From the NCBI RefSeq assembly GCF_900110955.1, contig NZ_FOFR01000038.1:1-33210 (forward strand): a DNA stretch of 33,210 nucleotides, in the 5' to 3' direction. The position numbers and the translations under genes were made by a program. Source of the DNA: Lentzea xinjiangensis. GTDB lineage: Bacteria; Actinomycetota; Actinomycetes; Mycobacteriales; Pseudonocardiaceae. This document shows positions 14,952-23,039 of the stretch, in pieces (the first letter of the stretch is position 1; each line of letters opens with the position of its first letter). The notes below the pieces were generated by a model that was given only the letters and a program-made list of their open reading frames with translations, ran no database searches and was not told the origin of the DNA.

Positions 14952-16291
14952 TGTTCTCCGGCAAGTTGCGGTCCGCCCTGGTGATCGGCGGACAGGGCAT
15001 CCGCGCCCGCAAGCTGCGCACGTTCCTGTCGATGGTGTCACTGTTCCTCGGCGTGCTCGCGATCGTGGCCGTCCAGGCGGGCTCCGAGATCGCCGAACGC
15101 GCGATGCTCACCGACGTCGAGCTCCAAGCCGGCAAGGACGGCACCATGATGGGCTACATCCCCGGCGAGAAGGGCGCGCCGGCGATCGTCGAGAGCACGC
15201 TGAAGGGCCGCGCCGACGCGGTCGCGATGATCAGCTCACAGGCGGTGATCGGCGAGCCGGGTGTGCGCCCGATCAACGAGGGCGGCATGCCGTTCGAGTA
15301 CGCGGGCCAGCGCGGCGACTACAACGGTTCGATGACGTTCTGCGACGCGAGCGGCGTCTGCCACGAGCAGAAGGCGCCCGAGAAGAAGCCGGACGGCCAG
15401 GCCATCGAGGTCAACATGGTCGCGCTGACCGGCGACATCCGGCGGTTCAAGCCGTTCCGCCCGGTGTCGGGTTCGTGGCTCGACTTCGCGACGGCGCCGT
15501 CGCTCGCGCCCAGGATCGTGCTGAACGAGGAGGCCGCGAAGGGGCTCGACCGGTACCGCGTGCCCGGCGAGATGATGATCGAGGGTGCGTCGCACCACGT
15601 GTCACCGCAGATCATCGGCGTTGTGCAGGACGGCTCCTCCACGCCGCGGGTTTACCTGCGCCTGGACGAGCTGCGCACGTGGATGCCCGCGGCGGCCGAG
15701 ACCGGCTCCAGCGACATCGGCAGGTTCCGCGGCGGCAGCGGCGGTACCCAGCTCGAGGTCTACCTGCAGCCCGGTTCGGCCGACCTCCAGCAGCTGCTGA
15801 AGGCCAAGCTCGTCGGCGCGGGCCTGTCACAGGACCAGCTGCACTTCAACACGGTGAACTCCAAGGAGCGCATGGAATCCGAGCTGAGGATCCTGCGGCT
15901 GATCTTCCTCGGCATGGCGTTCCTGGTGTTGCTGATCGGGGTCGCGGGCATCCTCAACGTCGGTCTCGCCACGGTCGGCGAGCGCGTCGAGGAGTTCGCC
16001 CTGCGCCGCGCGGTGGGCATGTCCCGGATGCTGCTCGCGGGCATCGTGCTCGCCGAGACGTTGCTGACGGGCCTGCTGACGGCCGCCCTGGCGATCGGCG
16101 CGGGCGCCGCGGGGCTGCAGATCGCGCTGGCGATGTTCGGCAGCCGCTTCCCGTCGTTGCAGGGCACCGCCTTCCCCTGGGAGGCGGGGGTCGCCGGTGT
16201 GATCGCGGGTCTCGTGGCCGGTGTGCTGGGTGGGCTCATCCCGGCGGTCAGGGCGGCGCGGATCCCGATCGCCACAGTCATGCGGGCCTGA
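14951..16291 (+). CDS. MacB-type ABC transporter permease (FtsX-like)
   Basis: 446 residues with the MacB layout: one N-terminal membrane helix (about 26-45, 'TFLSMVSLFLGVLAIVAV'), a large extracytoplasmic MacB_PCD domain, then an FtsX domain with three helices from about 315 to 440 ending 'IPAVRAARIPIATVMRA'. 'ERVEEFALRRAVGMSR' is the conserved coupling region after the second helix. It is the last gene of the adaptor, ATPase and permease operon, followed by a terminator hairpin. It probably exports a peptide or antibiotic-like compound or senses envelope stress. Confidence 0.93.
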   Translation: MFSGKLRSALVIGGQGIRARKLRTFLSMVSLFLGVLAIVAVQAGSEIAERAMLTDVELQAGKDGTMMGYIPGEKGAPAIVESTLKGRADAVAMISSQAVIGEPGVRPINEGGMPFEYAGQRGDYNGSMTFCDASGVCHEQKAPEKKPDGQAIEVNMVALTGDIRRFKPFRPVSGSWLDFATAPSLAPRIVLNEEAAKGLDRYRVPGEMMIEGASHHVSPQIIGVVQDGSSTPRVYLRLDELRTWMPAAAETGSSDIGRFRGGSGGTQLEVYLQPGSADLQQLLKAKLVGAGLSQDQLHFNTVNSKERMESELRILRLIFLGMAFLVLLIGVAGILNVGLATVGERVEEFALRRAVGMSRMLLAGIVLAETLLTGLLTAALAIGAGAAGLQIALAMFGSRFPSLQGTAFPWEAGVAGVIAGLVAGVLGGLIPAVRAARIPIATVMRA

Positions 16292-16318
16292 TCACAGGAG
16301 GCGAGGCCCGTTGCCGGC

Positions 16319-16354
16319 GAAGCCCCGGACCGCGAAAGAGCGGACCGGGGCTTC
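16319..16354. terminator. Bidirectional terminator hairpin
   Basis: GAAGCCCCGGACCGC (16319-16333) pairs with GCGGACCGGGGCTTC (16340-16354) around a GAAAGA loop, with one internal mismatch. It follows the ABC operon and precedes the stop of the convergent aldo-keto reductase at 16368. Confidence 0.8.
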
Positions 16355-16367
16355 GTACTTCCCGAAT

Positions 16368-17186
16368 TCAGTTGAGCGTGTCCGGGTTCGGGCCGATGCG
16401 GCCACCGCGGTCCAGGGTGGACAGCGCGGCCAGCTCCTCGCCGGAGAGCTCGAAGTCGAACACCGCGATGTTTTCCCGGATGCGGGACGGCGTCACGGAC
16501 TTCGGGATCACGATGTTGCCGATCTGCAGGTGCCAGCGCAGCACGACCTGCGCGGCCGACCGGCCGTGCCGCGCGGCGATCTCGGTGACCACCGGGTCGC
16601 CCAGCAGCTCGCCGCCTTGGCCGAGCGGCGACCACGCCTCGGTCCGGATGCCGTGCTCGGCGTGGAACGCGCGCAGCTCCGCCTGCTGGAGGTACGGGTG
16701 CAGCTCGACCTGGTTGACCGCCGGCACGACGCCGGTCTCGTCGATCAGCTCGCGCAGGTGCGCCGGCTGGAAGTTGGAGACGCCGATCGCGCGGATGCGG
16801 CCCTCCTTCTGCAGCTCCACGAACGCCTTCCACGTGTCGACGTACAGCCCGCGGGCGGGCCTCGGCCAGTGGATGAGGTAGAGGTCGAGCACGTCGAGGC
16901 CGAGCTTGCGCATCGACTCGTCGAACGCGCGCAGCGTGCTGTCGTAGCCGTGGTCGTCGTTCCAGAGCTTGGTGGTGACGAAGACGTCGGAACGGTCCAC
17001 ATCGGACTGCGCGATGGCAGCGCCGACCCCGCTCTCGTTGCCGTAGGCGGCCGCGGTGTCGATGCTGCGGTAACCGGCCGCCAGCGCCTCCGCGACGGCG
17101 GGCGTGGCCTCGGCGTCGGGCACCTGCCAGACGCCGAAACCGAGCTGGGGCATGGTGATGCCGTTGTTGAGCTGGACAGTGTTCAC
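16368..17186 (-). CDS. Aldo/keto reductase
   Basis: 272 residues with the (beta/alpha)8 aldo-keto reductase fold. The catalytic tetrad is Asp43, Tyr48, Lys73 and His106 ('SIDTAAAYGNE', 'TTKLW', 'LIHWP'). The NADPH-binding 'IPKSVTPSRIREN' is near the C-terminus. The sequence is close to the AKR5-type 2,5-diketo-gluconate reductase group; the real substrate cannot be told. GTG 17186 has AAGGA upstream. It lies 20 bases after the SDR gene on the same strand. The pair is divergent from a MarR regulator that probably represses it, consistent with carbonyl or electrophile detoxification. Confidence 0.93.
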   Translation of the reverse strand: MNTVQLNNGITMPQLGFGVWQVPDAEATPAVAEALAAGYRSIDTAAAYGNESGVGAAIAQSDVDRSDVFVTTKLWNDDHGYDSTLRAFDESMRKLGLDVLDLYLIHWPRPARGLYVDTWKAFVELQKEGRIRAIGVSNFQPAHLRELIDETGVVPAVNQVELHPYLQQAELRAFHAEHGIRTEAWSPLGQGGELLGDPVVTEIAARHGRSAAQVVLRWHLQIGNIVIPKSVTPSRIRENIAVFDFELSGEELAALSTLDRGGRIGPNPDTLN

Positions 17187-17206
17187 AACGATTTCCTTAC
17201 CGGTTC

Positions 17207-17971
17207 TCAGGGGATGATCGTCGGAGCGGTGCCGCCGTCGACGCGCAACGCGGCTCCGGTGGTCGCGGACGACAGGTCCGACGCCACGTAGGTGATGAGG
17301 TTCGCGACCTCGTGCGGGCGGATCAGGCGGCCCAGCAGCAGCGTCGGGCGTTCGGTGCGGACGAACTCCGCCTCGCCGCCCTCGCCGACGCGGTCGCGGA
17401 TGAACTCCTCCACGCCCGGCGTGAGCGTGGGACCGGGCAGCACCGAGTTGACCGTGACGCCGGTGCCCTTCACCTCCTGGGCCATGCCGCGGGAGATGGC
17501 GAGCTGCGCGGTCTTCGTCATGCCGTAATGGACCATCTCGGTGGGCGTGAACACGGACGACTCGCTGCTCACGAAGATCACCCGGCCCCAGCCCCGCTCG
17601 ACCATGCGCGGCGTGTAGTGCCGGGCGAGCCGGACGCCGGACATGACGTTGGTGTCGAAGAACCGCTGCCACTCGGCGTCGTCGATCTCGAACACCGGCT
17701 TCGCGCCGTAGATCCCGAGGTTGTTGACCAGCACGTCGACGTCGGGCACCCGGGCGACCAGGTCGGCGACGCCCTGCGCGGTGGCGATGTCCGCGGCCAC
17801 ACCGCGCACGTCGCCGCTGCCGCCGAGCTTGCCGACCGCCTCGGCCACGCGCTCCTCGCTGCGACCGCTCACGACGACAGCGGCGCCCGCCTTGAGCAGG
17901 CTCTCCGCGGTGGCGAAGCCGATGCCCGCCGTGGAGCCCGTCACGAGTGCCGTGCGTCCTGACAGATCCAT
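17207..17971 (-). CDS. Short-chain dehydrogenase/reductase (classical SDR)
   Basis: 254 residues with TGSTAGIG at 11-18, the structural NNLG at 83-86 and catalytic Ser135/136, Tyr149 and Lys153. It ends in the classical 'GAALRVDGGTAPTIIP'. Length and motifs fit 3-oxoacyl-ACP-reductase-like SDRs, but the substrate is unknown. It is the promoter-proximal gene of a two-gene operon with the aldo/keto reductase. The divergent MarR gene starts 83 bases away. Confidence 0.93.
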   Translation of the reverse strand: MDLSGRTALVTGSTAGIGFATAESLLKAGAAVVVSGRSEERVAEAVGKLGGSGDVRGVAADIATAQGVADLVARVPDVDVLVNNLGIYGAKPVFEIDDAEWQRFFDTNVMSGVRLARHYTPRMVERGWGRVIFVSSESSVFTPTEMVHYGMTKTAQLAISRGMAQEVKGTGVTVNSVLPGPTLTPGVEEFIRDRVGEGGEAEFVRTERPTLLLGRLIRPHEVANLITYVASDLSSATTGAALRVDGGTAPTIIP

Positions 17972-18007
17972 GTCTCTCCCCGGTAGACTTGCTGAAGACG
18001 ATTACAA

Positions 18008-18038
18008 GCGTACGCAATAGTTGCACACGCTGTCTATT
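18008..18038. promoter_or_regulatory. Inverted repeats in the SDR/marR intergenic region
   Basis: The 83-base divergent region holds GCGTACGC (18008-18015), GCAA-TAG-TTGC (18015-18024 region) and AATAG...CTATT (18016-18020 and 18034-18038). Nested A/T-containing palindromes of this size are typical MarR dimer sites. The MarR-type gene starts 17 bases downstream, so autoregulation and control of the SDR/AKR operon are likely. Confidence 0.4.
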
Positions 18039-18054
18039 CGAGAAGGGTTGACCT

Positions 18055-18492
18055 ATGTCACTGGACGACGACGCCGTCCAGGCGCGCGCGCAGGGCTGGC
18101 GCACGCTCGCGGCGCTCCATGCGCGCATCGAGGACCGTCTGGAGAGAGCACTGCAAAAGGCCCACGACCTGTCAGTCAGCGAGTACACCGTTCTCGACGT
18201 GCTCAACCGTCAGGACGGCTTCCACCTCCGGATGAACCAGCTCTCCAACGCCGTGGTGCTCAGCCAGTCCGCCACGACCCGTCTCGTGACCCGCCTCGAG
18301 GACCGCGGCCTGCTGTCGCGCTACCTCTGCCCCACCGACCGGCGCGGCATCTACACCGAGGTCACCGAGAAGGGCCACGCGCTGCTCGCGCTCGCCCGCC
18401 CGACGCACGACGAGGTGCTGTCCGCGTCGCTCGAAGAAGCCGCGGAGACACCGGAGCTGAAGCCACTCGTTGAGGCGCTCGCCAAGCTCTGA
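18055..18492 (+). CDS. MarR-family transcriptional regulator
   Basis: 145 residues. The winged helix-turn-helix spans about 38-110: 'LSVSEYTVLDVLNRQDGFHLRMNQLSNAV', the recognition helix 'SQSATTRLVTRLEDRGLL', and the wing 'RYLCPTDRRGIYTEVTEKG'. The single Cys97 in the wing region could be a redox sensor, but this is speculative. GAAGGG precedes ATG 18055. Divergent to the SDR/aldo-keto reductase operon and 21 bases upstream of the flavoprotein gene, it most likely represses these genes until an aromatic or electrophilic ligand binds. Confidence 0.92.
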   Translation: MSLDDDAVQARAQGWRTLAALHARIEDRLERALQKAHDLSVSEYTVLDVLNRQDGFHLRMNQLSNAVVLSQSATTRLVTRLEDRGLLSRYLCPTDRRGIYTEVTEKGHALLALARPTHDEVLSASLEEAAETPELKPLVEALAKL

Positions 18493-18500
18493 CGCGCTGG

Positions 18501-18506
18501 CATGAT
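18501..18506 (+). promoter_or_regulatory. Possible -10 box of leaderless promoter
   Basis: CATGAT ends seven bases before ATG 18514, and there is no Shine-Dalgarno site. The spacing suggests the flavoprotein transcript can start at its own ATG, favouring 18514 over the in-frame ATG at 18502. The hexamer is a weak match to TANNNT. Confidence 0.35.
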
Positions 18507-18513
18507 CGCGCGC

Positions 18514-19605
18514 ATGGATCTCCACGCTCTGATCCGCGCCGAGGCGCCGTTGGCCGAGCAGCAGCGCGCTCTCACCGAACCGGTGCTGACCGCGCTCGTC
18601 GACCACGGCGTGCACCGGATGATCGCCCCGAAGCGCTACGGCGGCGCCGAGCTCGCGCTGCCCGAGTGGAGCCGCGAGGTCCAGGAGCTCTCGCGGTCCG
18701 ACGCCTCGGCCGGCTGGACCGCGATGACGACCACCATCTCGTCGTCGCTGGCCTGGTACCTGCCGGTGGACGCCGCCGACGAGGTGTTCGGCGACCCGCG
18801 CGCGGTGATCGCGGGCACCGCCGCGCCGCTGGGGAAGGCCGTCGCGGCCGAGGGCGGATACCGCGTCAACGGCCGTTGGGGCTGGGGCAGCGCCGTCCCG
18901 CACTCCTCCTGGGTCATCGGCGGCACTTCCACGCCCGAGGGCCCACGTCTGGCCGTGTACCCGCGCTCGGACGTGACGATCCACGACACCTGGCACTCGG
19001 CCGGTCTGCGCGCCACCGGCTCGCACGAGTTCTCCGTCGCGGACGCCTACCTGCCGTCCCGCCGGACCGTGTGGCCGATCGGCTGCACTCCCGGCATCGA
19101 GGGCCCGATCACGGTGTTCCCGTTCTTCGGCCTCCTGGCCGTCGGCGTCGCCTGCGTGACCCTCGGCACAGCCCGCCGCGCCCTCGACGAGATCGAGGCG
19201 CTGGCCATGGAGAAGACCCCGCAGTACGCCACGGCCCGGCTCGCCGAGCAGACCGGCGTGCAGGCCGAGATCGCGCTGGCGGAGGCACGCCTGTCGGCGG
19301 CGGCGGCGTTCCTGCACGAGGCGTTGGGCACGGCCTGGGACTTCGCGATGACCGGCTCCCCCACGCCCGACCCCGCGAAGGCACGGCTGCGACTGGCCTG
19401 CTCCTTCGCGGCGGGCGAGGCGGCGGACGTGACGCGCGCCGCGTTCGCGGCGGGAGGCGGCACCTCGGTGTTCGAGTCGTCGGCGTTGCAGCGCTGCCTG
19501 CGCGACGCGCACGTGGCCGCCCAGCACACGGTCGTGTCGCGGCGCCTGTTCGAGACGTACTCGATGCTGAAGCTGGGCCTGGAGCCGGACCTGCGCAGGT
19601 TCTGA
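18514..19605 (+). CDS. Acyl-CoA-dehydrogenase-like flavoprotein (group D monooxygenase type)
   Basis: 363 residues of the acyl-CoA dehydrogenase fold. An N-terminal helical domain ('GVHRMIAPKRYGGAEL', 'ELSRSDASAGW'), a beta domain ('GYRVNGRWGWGSAVPHSSWVI') and a C-terminal helical bundle ('LGTARRALDEIEAL') match flavin-dependent hydroxylases and dehydrogenases such as HsaA and NcnH. I do not see the acyl-CoA dehydrogenase catalytic Glu, so an FMN/FAD monooxygenase role is more likely. A reductase partner is not encoded nearby. It follows marR by 21 bases and may share its control. Confidence 0.85.
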   Translation: MDLHALIRAEAPLAEQQRALTEPVLTALVDHGVHRMIAPKRYGGAELALPEWSREVQELSRSDASAGWTAMTTTISSSLAWYLPVDAADEVFGDPRAVIAGTAAPLGKAVAAEGGYRVNGRWGWGSAVPHSSWVIGGTSTPEGPRLAVYPRSDVTIHDTWHSAGLRATGSHEFSVADAYLPSRRTVWPIGCTPGIEGPITVFPFFGLLAVGVACVTLGTARRALDEIEALAMEKTPQYATARLAEQTGVQAEIALAEARLSAAAAFLHEALGTAWDFAMTGSPTPDPAKARLRLACSFAAGEAADVTRAAFAAGGGTSVFESSALQRCLRDAHVAAQHTVVSRRLFETYSMLKLGLEPDLRRF

Positions 19606-19644
19606 ACGGGCAGGGCTCGGCTCGGCGCCGCGGTCCGGTGGAGC

Positions 19645-19650
19645 TAGTGT
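19645..19650 (+). promoter_or_regulatory. -10 box of leaderless thyA promoter
   Basis: TAGTGT ends six bases before the ATG of thyA at 19657, and no Shine-Dalgarno site is present between them. The geometry predicts a transcript starting at or next to the ATG. Confidence 0.5.
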
Positions 19651-19656
19651 GCGTCC

Positions 19657-20454
19657 ATGCCCGACACGCAGTACGAAGACCTGCTCCGCCACGTCATGAA
19701 GGAGGGCGTGCGCAAGCAAGACCGCACCGGCACCGGCACGCGGTCGATCTTCGGCCACCAGCTGCGCTACCCGCTCGCCGCGGGTTTTCCGCTGATCACG
19801 ACCAAGAAGGTGCACTTCAGGTCGATCGCCTACGAGCTGCTGTGGTTCCTGCGCGGCGACTCCAACGTGCGCTGGCTGCAGGAGCACGGCGTGTCCATCT
19901 GGGACGAGTGGGCCTCGCCCGAGGGCGAGCTCGGCCCGGTGTACGGCGTGCAGTGGCGGTCGTGGCCCACCCCGGACGGCGGGCACGTCGACCAGATCGC
20001 CGAGGTCCTGCGCACGCTGCGGGAGAACCCGGACTCGCGGCGGATCATCGTCTCCGCCTGGAACGTCGGTGAGATCGCCCAGATGGCACTGCCGCCGTGC
20101 CACGCCTTCTTCCAGTTCTACGTGGCCGACGGCAAGCTGTCGTGCCAGCTCTACCAGCGCAGCGCGGACCTGTTCCTCGGCGTGCCGTTCAACATCGCCT
20201 CCTACGCCCTGCTGACGCACATGATCGCCGCGCAGACCGGTCTCGGCGTCGGCGACTTCATCTGGACCGGCGGCGACTGCCACGTCTACGACAACCACGT
20301 CGAGCAGGTCGAGCTGCAGCTCAGCCGCGAGGCCAGGGAGTTCCCCGAGCTGGAGCTGGCTCCCGCCGCGTCGCTGTTCGACTACTCCTACGAGGACTTC
20401 ACGATCGTCGGCTACGACCCGCACCCCGGCATCAAGGCGCCGGTGGCGGTGTGA
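19657..20454 (+). CDS. thyA: Thymidylate synthase
   Basis: 265 residues, the usual ThyA length (E. coli 264). It converts dUMP to dTMP using methylene-tetrahydrofolate. The catalytic Cys148 lies in 'MALPPCHAFFQF'. The phosphate-binding Arg pair is in 'DSRRIIVSAWN', and 'QRSADLFLGVPFNIASYALL' and 'GGDCHVYDNHVEQV' are intact. The stop overlaps the folA start (GTGA), so synthase and dihydrofolate reductase are made together. This is logical because ThyA produces the dihydrofolate that FolA recycles. Confidence 0.98.
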   Translation: MPDTQYEDLLRHVMKEGVRKQDRTGTGTRSIFGHQLRYPLAAGFPLITTKKVHFRSIAYELLWFLRGDSNVRWLQEHGVSIWDEWASPEGELGPVYGVQWRSWPTPDGGHVDQIAEVLRTLRENPDSRRIIVSAWNVGEIAQMALPPCHAFFQFYVADGKLSCQLYQRSADLFLGVPFNIASYALLTHMIAAQTGLGVGDFIWTGGDCHVYDNHVEQVELQLSREAREFPELELAPAASLFDYSYEDFTIVGYDPHPGIKAPVAV

Positions 20455-20906
20455 TCGGCCTGATCTGGGCGCAGGCCCCGAACGGCGTGATCGGCCGCGA
20501 CGGCACGATGCCGTGGCACGTGCCCGAGGACCTGAAGCACTTCCGGGAGATCACCGCGGGCTCGGCCGTCCTGATGGGCCGCCGCACGTGGGAGTCGCTG
20601 CCGCCGCGGTTCCGCCCGCTGCCGGGCCGCCGCAACCTGGTGCTCTCGCGCACGCCGCAGGAAGGCGCCGAGACGTTCTCCTCGCTGGCGGAGGCGCTCG
20701 CGGACGTCACCGGCGACCTGTGGGTGATCGGCGGCTCGGCGGTCTACGCGGCGACGCTGCCGCTCGCGGACCGCGTCGAGGTGACCGAGATCCGCGAGAG
20801 CTTCGAGGGGGACACCTACGCGCCGCCGGTCGACCGCGAGCCGGTCAGCGTGGGTGAGTGGCAGGAGTCCGGCAGCGGCCTGCACTACCGGTTCGTCAGC
20901 TACTGA
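20451..20906 (+). CDS. folA: Dihydrofolate reductase
   Basis: 151 residues, starting at GTG 20451 overlapping the thyA stop. It reduces dihydrofolate to tetrahydrofolate with NADPH. Conserved features are 'GLIWAQAPNGVIGRDGTMPWHVPEDLKHF' at the N-terminus (catalytic Asp in the PEDLKHF helix), 'VLMGRRTWESLP', 'RRNLVLSR' and 'LWVIGGSAVYAATLPLADRVEVTEI'. It is slightly shorter than E. coli FolA (159). Confidence 0.97.
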   Translation: MIGLIWAQAPNGVIGRDGTMPWHVPEDLKHFREITAGSAVLMGRRTWESLPPRFRPLPGRRNLVLSRTPQEGAETFSSLAEALADVTGDLWVIGGSAVYAATLPLADRVEVTEIRESFEGDTYAPPVDREPVSVGEWQESGSGLHYRFVSY

Positions 20907-20924
20907 CGGTGTGCCGGGGGCCGG

Positions 20925-21446
20925 TCAGCGGCGGCCGCCGAACTCCCAGTCGTGCACCTCGACGGCGTCGTACCGGCCGGCGGTCAGCACCGCGCGCGGG
21001 TCGGCCGACCTGACCAGCGCCGCCGTGCCGAGCCATGCCGTGCCGTCGTCGGACAGCAACGGCCCGTACGCGATCAGCTCGCCGGGGTGGCGCGGCACGA
21101 GGTCGGCGGGCTCACCCGAGCCGAACCCGAGGACCAGCCGGCCGCCGCCCTCGCGGCCGCCGGGGAAGTCCCACATCGTCCGGCCGAGCACGTTGCGCCA
21201 CCGGCGCACCAGCACGTCCCGGTAGCCACCGGCCTGGTGGATCGGCTCCTCGAACGCGAACGCCCTCGCCGCCGCGGCGTCCGCCACGACCACGACGTGC
21301 ACGCTGCCGGTGACCACGCCGCCGGAGAAGGTGGGACCACGGGCGATGAGCTCGAACCGGTCCATGTAGGACCAGTGCTCCTCGGCGAGTCGCTCGCGCA
21401 CCGGCAGCGAGCCGGGCCGGTCGCGGTGGTAGCAGAAGAACTCCAT
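20925..21446 (-). CDS. YciI-related protein, two YciI-like domains
   Basis: About 173 residues. The N-terminal half is a YciI/YCII ferredoxin-like domain: 'FFCYHRDRPGSLPVRERL', 'HWSYMDRF', 'GPTFSGGVVTGSVHVVV', 'AFAFEEPIHQAGGY'. The C-terminal half ('VLGFGSG' to 'LTAGRYDAVEVHDWEFGGR') looks like a second, diverged copy. YciI proteins are small dimeric proteins with a His/Asp pocket; roles are poorly known. ATG 21446 or the adjacent GTG 21449 may be the start. It is convergent with folA, 18 bases apart. Confidence 0.8.
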   Translation of the reverse strand: MEFFCYHRDRPGSLPVRERLAEEHWSYMDRFELIARGPTFSGGVVTGSVHVVVVADAAAARAFAFEEPIHQAGGYRDVLVRRWRNVLGRTMWDFPGGREGGGRLVLGFGSGEPADLVPRHPGELIAYGPLLSDDGTAWLGTAALVRSADPRAVLTAGRYDAVEVHDWEFGGRR

Positions 21447-21449
21447 CAC

Positions 21450-22171
21450 CCGAACCCGGGGCTGATCCCGTAGTCATCTGAACAACGGGAAGTCATGATC
21501 GCGAGGCTAGCAGCAACAGCGAGCGATCACACAACACTGGATGCGTGGTGCGAGCGCTGTCAGGGGCAGCCGACCGGTGGCTGGATGTCCAGTGTGGACT
21601 TTCTTGCCGCATGAGTCTCGTTCAGATCGCGGGAACCAGTGCGTTGGTCGCCGCGCGGGCCGGGATGCTCTGGCTGGTGGCCGGGATTCCGAGGCGGTTC
21701 CGGTGGAAGGTGGAAGAAGTACCCGCAACGCGTTATGCCACTTCGCGGCGTGGGTTGCAGGCTCACCCGGCTCCGCGGTCATGGTGCCCTCTGGGCGCCG
21801 CTGTCGGTGGAGTGCGCGGGCGCGCGGCGACGGTCTTGCCGGCCCCGGCGTTGCGCCCGGCGTGCTTGTGCTTCCGGAAGCCCGTGCGGACGTGGATGAC
21901 GGTGATCTTGCCCTCCTCGCCCGGCCAGGTTCGGCCGGGCGAGGAGGGCAGGAAGGCGACGGGCCAGGGCACTTGGCGCACCCCCGGCGCCACCGGCGAC
22001 CACGACCGGACCACACTCCCGGAACGCGCCCGGTGCGCGTCTCGGCCAGTTGCCTGGGTGCGTCGTTCCCAGGAAGTCCGTGACCTTTTTCCAGCTTCGC
22101 CACCTCGACAAACTCGGATTTGTCAGCGACGAGCACTCGTCACGGGAACGGCTGGAGGGAACGAAATCGTC
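21450..22171. other. 722-bp gene-poor region with decayed coding remnant
   Basis: No open frame here has both a start and convincing composition along its length. One minus-strand stretch, about 21800-21925, has very high third-position G/C and reads 'GKITVIHVRTGFRKHKHAG' onward to 'GKTVAAR'. It has no start or recognisable family, so it may be a gene fragment. It abuts an 18-bp perfect hairpin at 21909-21950. The last 60 bases carry the leader and GGAGGGA site of the SDR gene at 22172. I see no transposase or tRNA. Confidence 0.5.
21909..21950. terminator. 18-bp perfect hairpin, terminator-like
   Basis: TGCCCTCCTCGCCCGGCC (21909-21926) pairs exactly with 21933-21950 around the loop AGGTTC. 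It is much stronger than needed for chance, yet no intact gene ends next to it. It could be an orphan terminator left from a lost gene or a barrier protecting the SDR genes from upstream transcription. Confidence 0.6.
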
Positions 22172-22993
22172 ATGGCAACCTGGTTCATCACCGGATGCTC
22201 CACCGGATTCGGTCGCCACATCGCCGAGCACCTGCTCGACACCGGGCACCGGGTCGTCGCGACCGCGCGCAACACCGCCAAGATCGCCGACCTCGCCTCC
22301 CAGGGCGAGGTCCTGCCCCTCGAACTGGACGTGACCAACCCCGCACAGGTGCGGTCCGCGGTGGCAAGGGCGGAGGAGGAGTTCGGCGGCATCGACGTCT
22401 TGGTCAACAACGCCGGTTCCGGCTACTTCGCCGCGGTGGAGGAGAGCGAGCCCGACGCGGTGCGGCGGATGTTCGACGTCAACTTCTTCGCCGCCGCCGA
22501 CGTGATCACCGCGGTGCTGCCGGGGATGCGCCGCCGACGCTCCGGCGTGATCGTGAACCTGACCTCGATCGGGGGCCTGGAGGGCTTCGAGAGCGTCGGC
22601 CACTACTGCGCGTCGAAGTTCGCCCTGGAGGGACTGAGCGATGCCCTGCGCAAGGAGGTCGCTCCCCTGGGCATCGGGGTGATGACGGTGGAGCCCAGCG
22701 CGTTCCGCACGGAGTGGGCGGGTTCCGCGGCGGAACCCGCCGAGGTCATCGACGACTACGCCCCGACCGCCGGAGCTGCCCGGCAGGCCTACCGCGACTC
22801 GATCGGCAAGCAGGCCGGTGACCCGGCGCTGGCCGCGCGGGCCCTGGTGCGGGCGGTCGAGTCGCCGACCCCGCCGCAGCGCTTGCTGCTGGGCAACGAG
22901 GCCTACGACACCGCCCTGGCCAAGCTCGACCGGATGCGCGCGGAGTTCACCGCGCAGGAGAGCACCGCGCGCGGCGTCGACGCCCCGGCGTGA
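22172..22993 (+). CDS. Short-chain dehydrogenase/reductase (classical SDR)
   Basis: 273 residues with TGCSTGFG at 7-14, NNAG at 79-82 and catalytic Ser132, Tyr145 and Lys149. 'TWFITGCSTGFGRHIAEHLL' and 'VEPSAFRTEWAG' place it with the oxidoreductases often annotated as retinol- or 17-beta-hydroxysteroid-dehydrogenase-like SDRs. The substrate is unknown. GGAGGGA lies about 12 bases before ATG 22172. The next SDR gene begins 46 bases after its stop with its own ribosome-binding site, so the two probably form an operon. Confidence 0.93.
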   Translation: MATWFITGCSTGFGRHIAEHLLDTGHRVVATARNTAKIADLASQGEVLPLELDVTNPAQVRSAVARAEEEFGGIDVLVNNAGSGYFAAVEESEPDAVRRMFDVNFFAAADVITAVLPGMRRRRSGVIVNLTSIGGLEGFESVGHYCASKFALEGLSDALRKEVAPLGIGVMTVEPSAFRTEWAGSAAEPAEVIDDYAPTAGAARQAYRDSIGKQAGDPALAARALVRAVESPTPPQRLLLGNEAYDTALAKLDRMRAEFTAQESTARGVDAPA

Positions 22994-23039
22994 ACCCACG
23001 TTCCCGTTCCACATCTGCGACGACAAAAGGAGCGCAACC

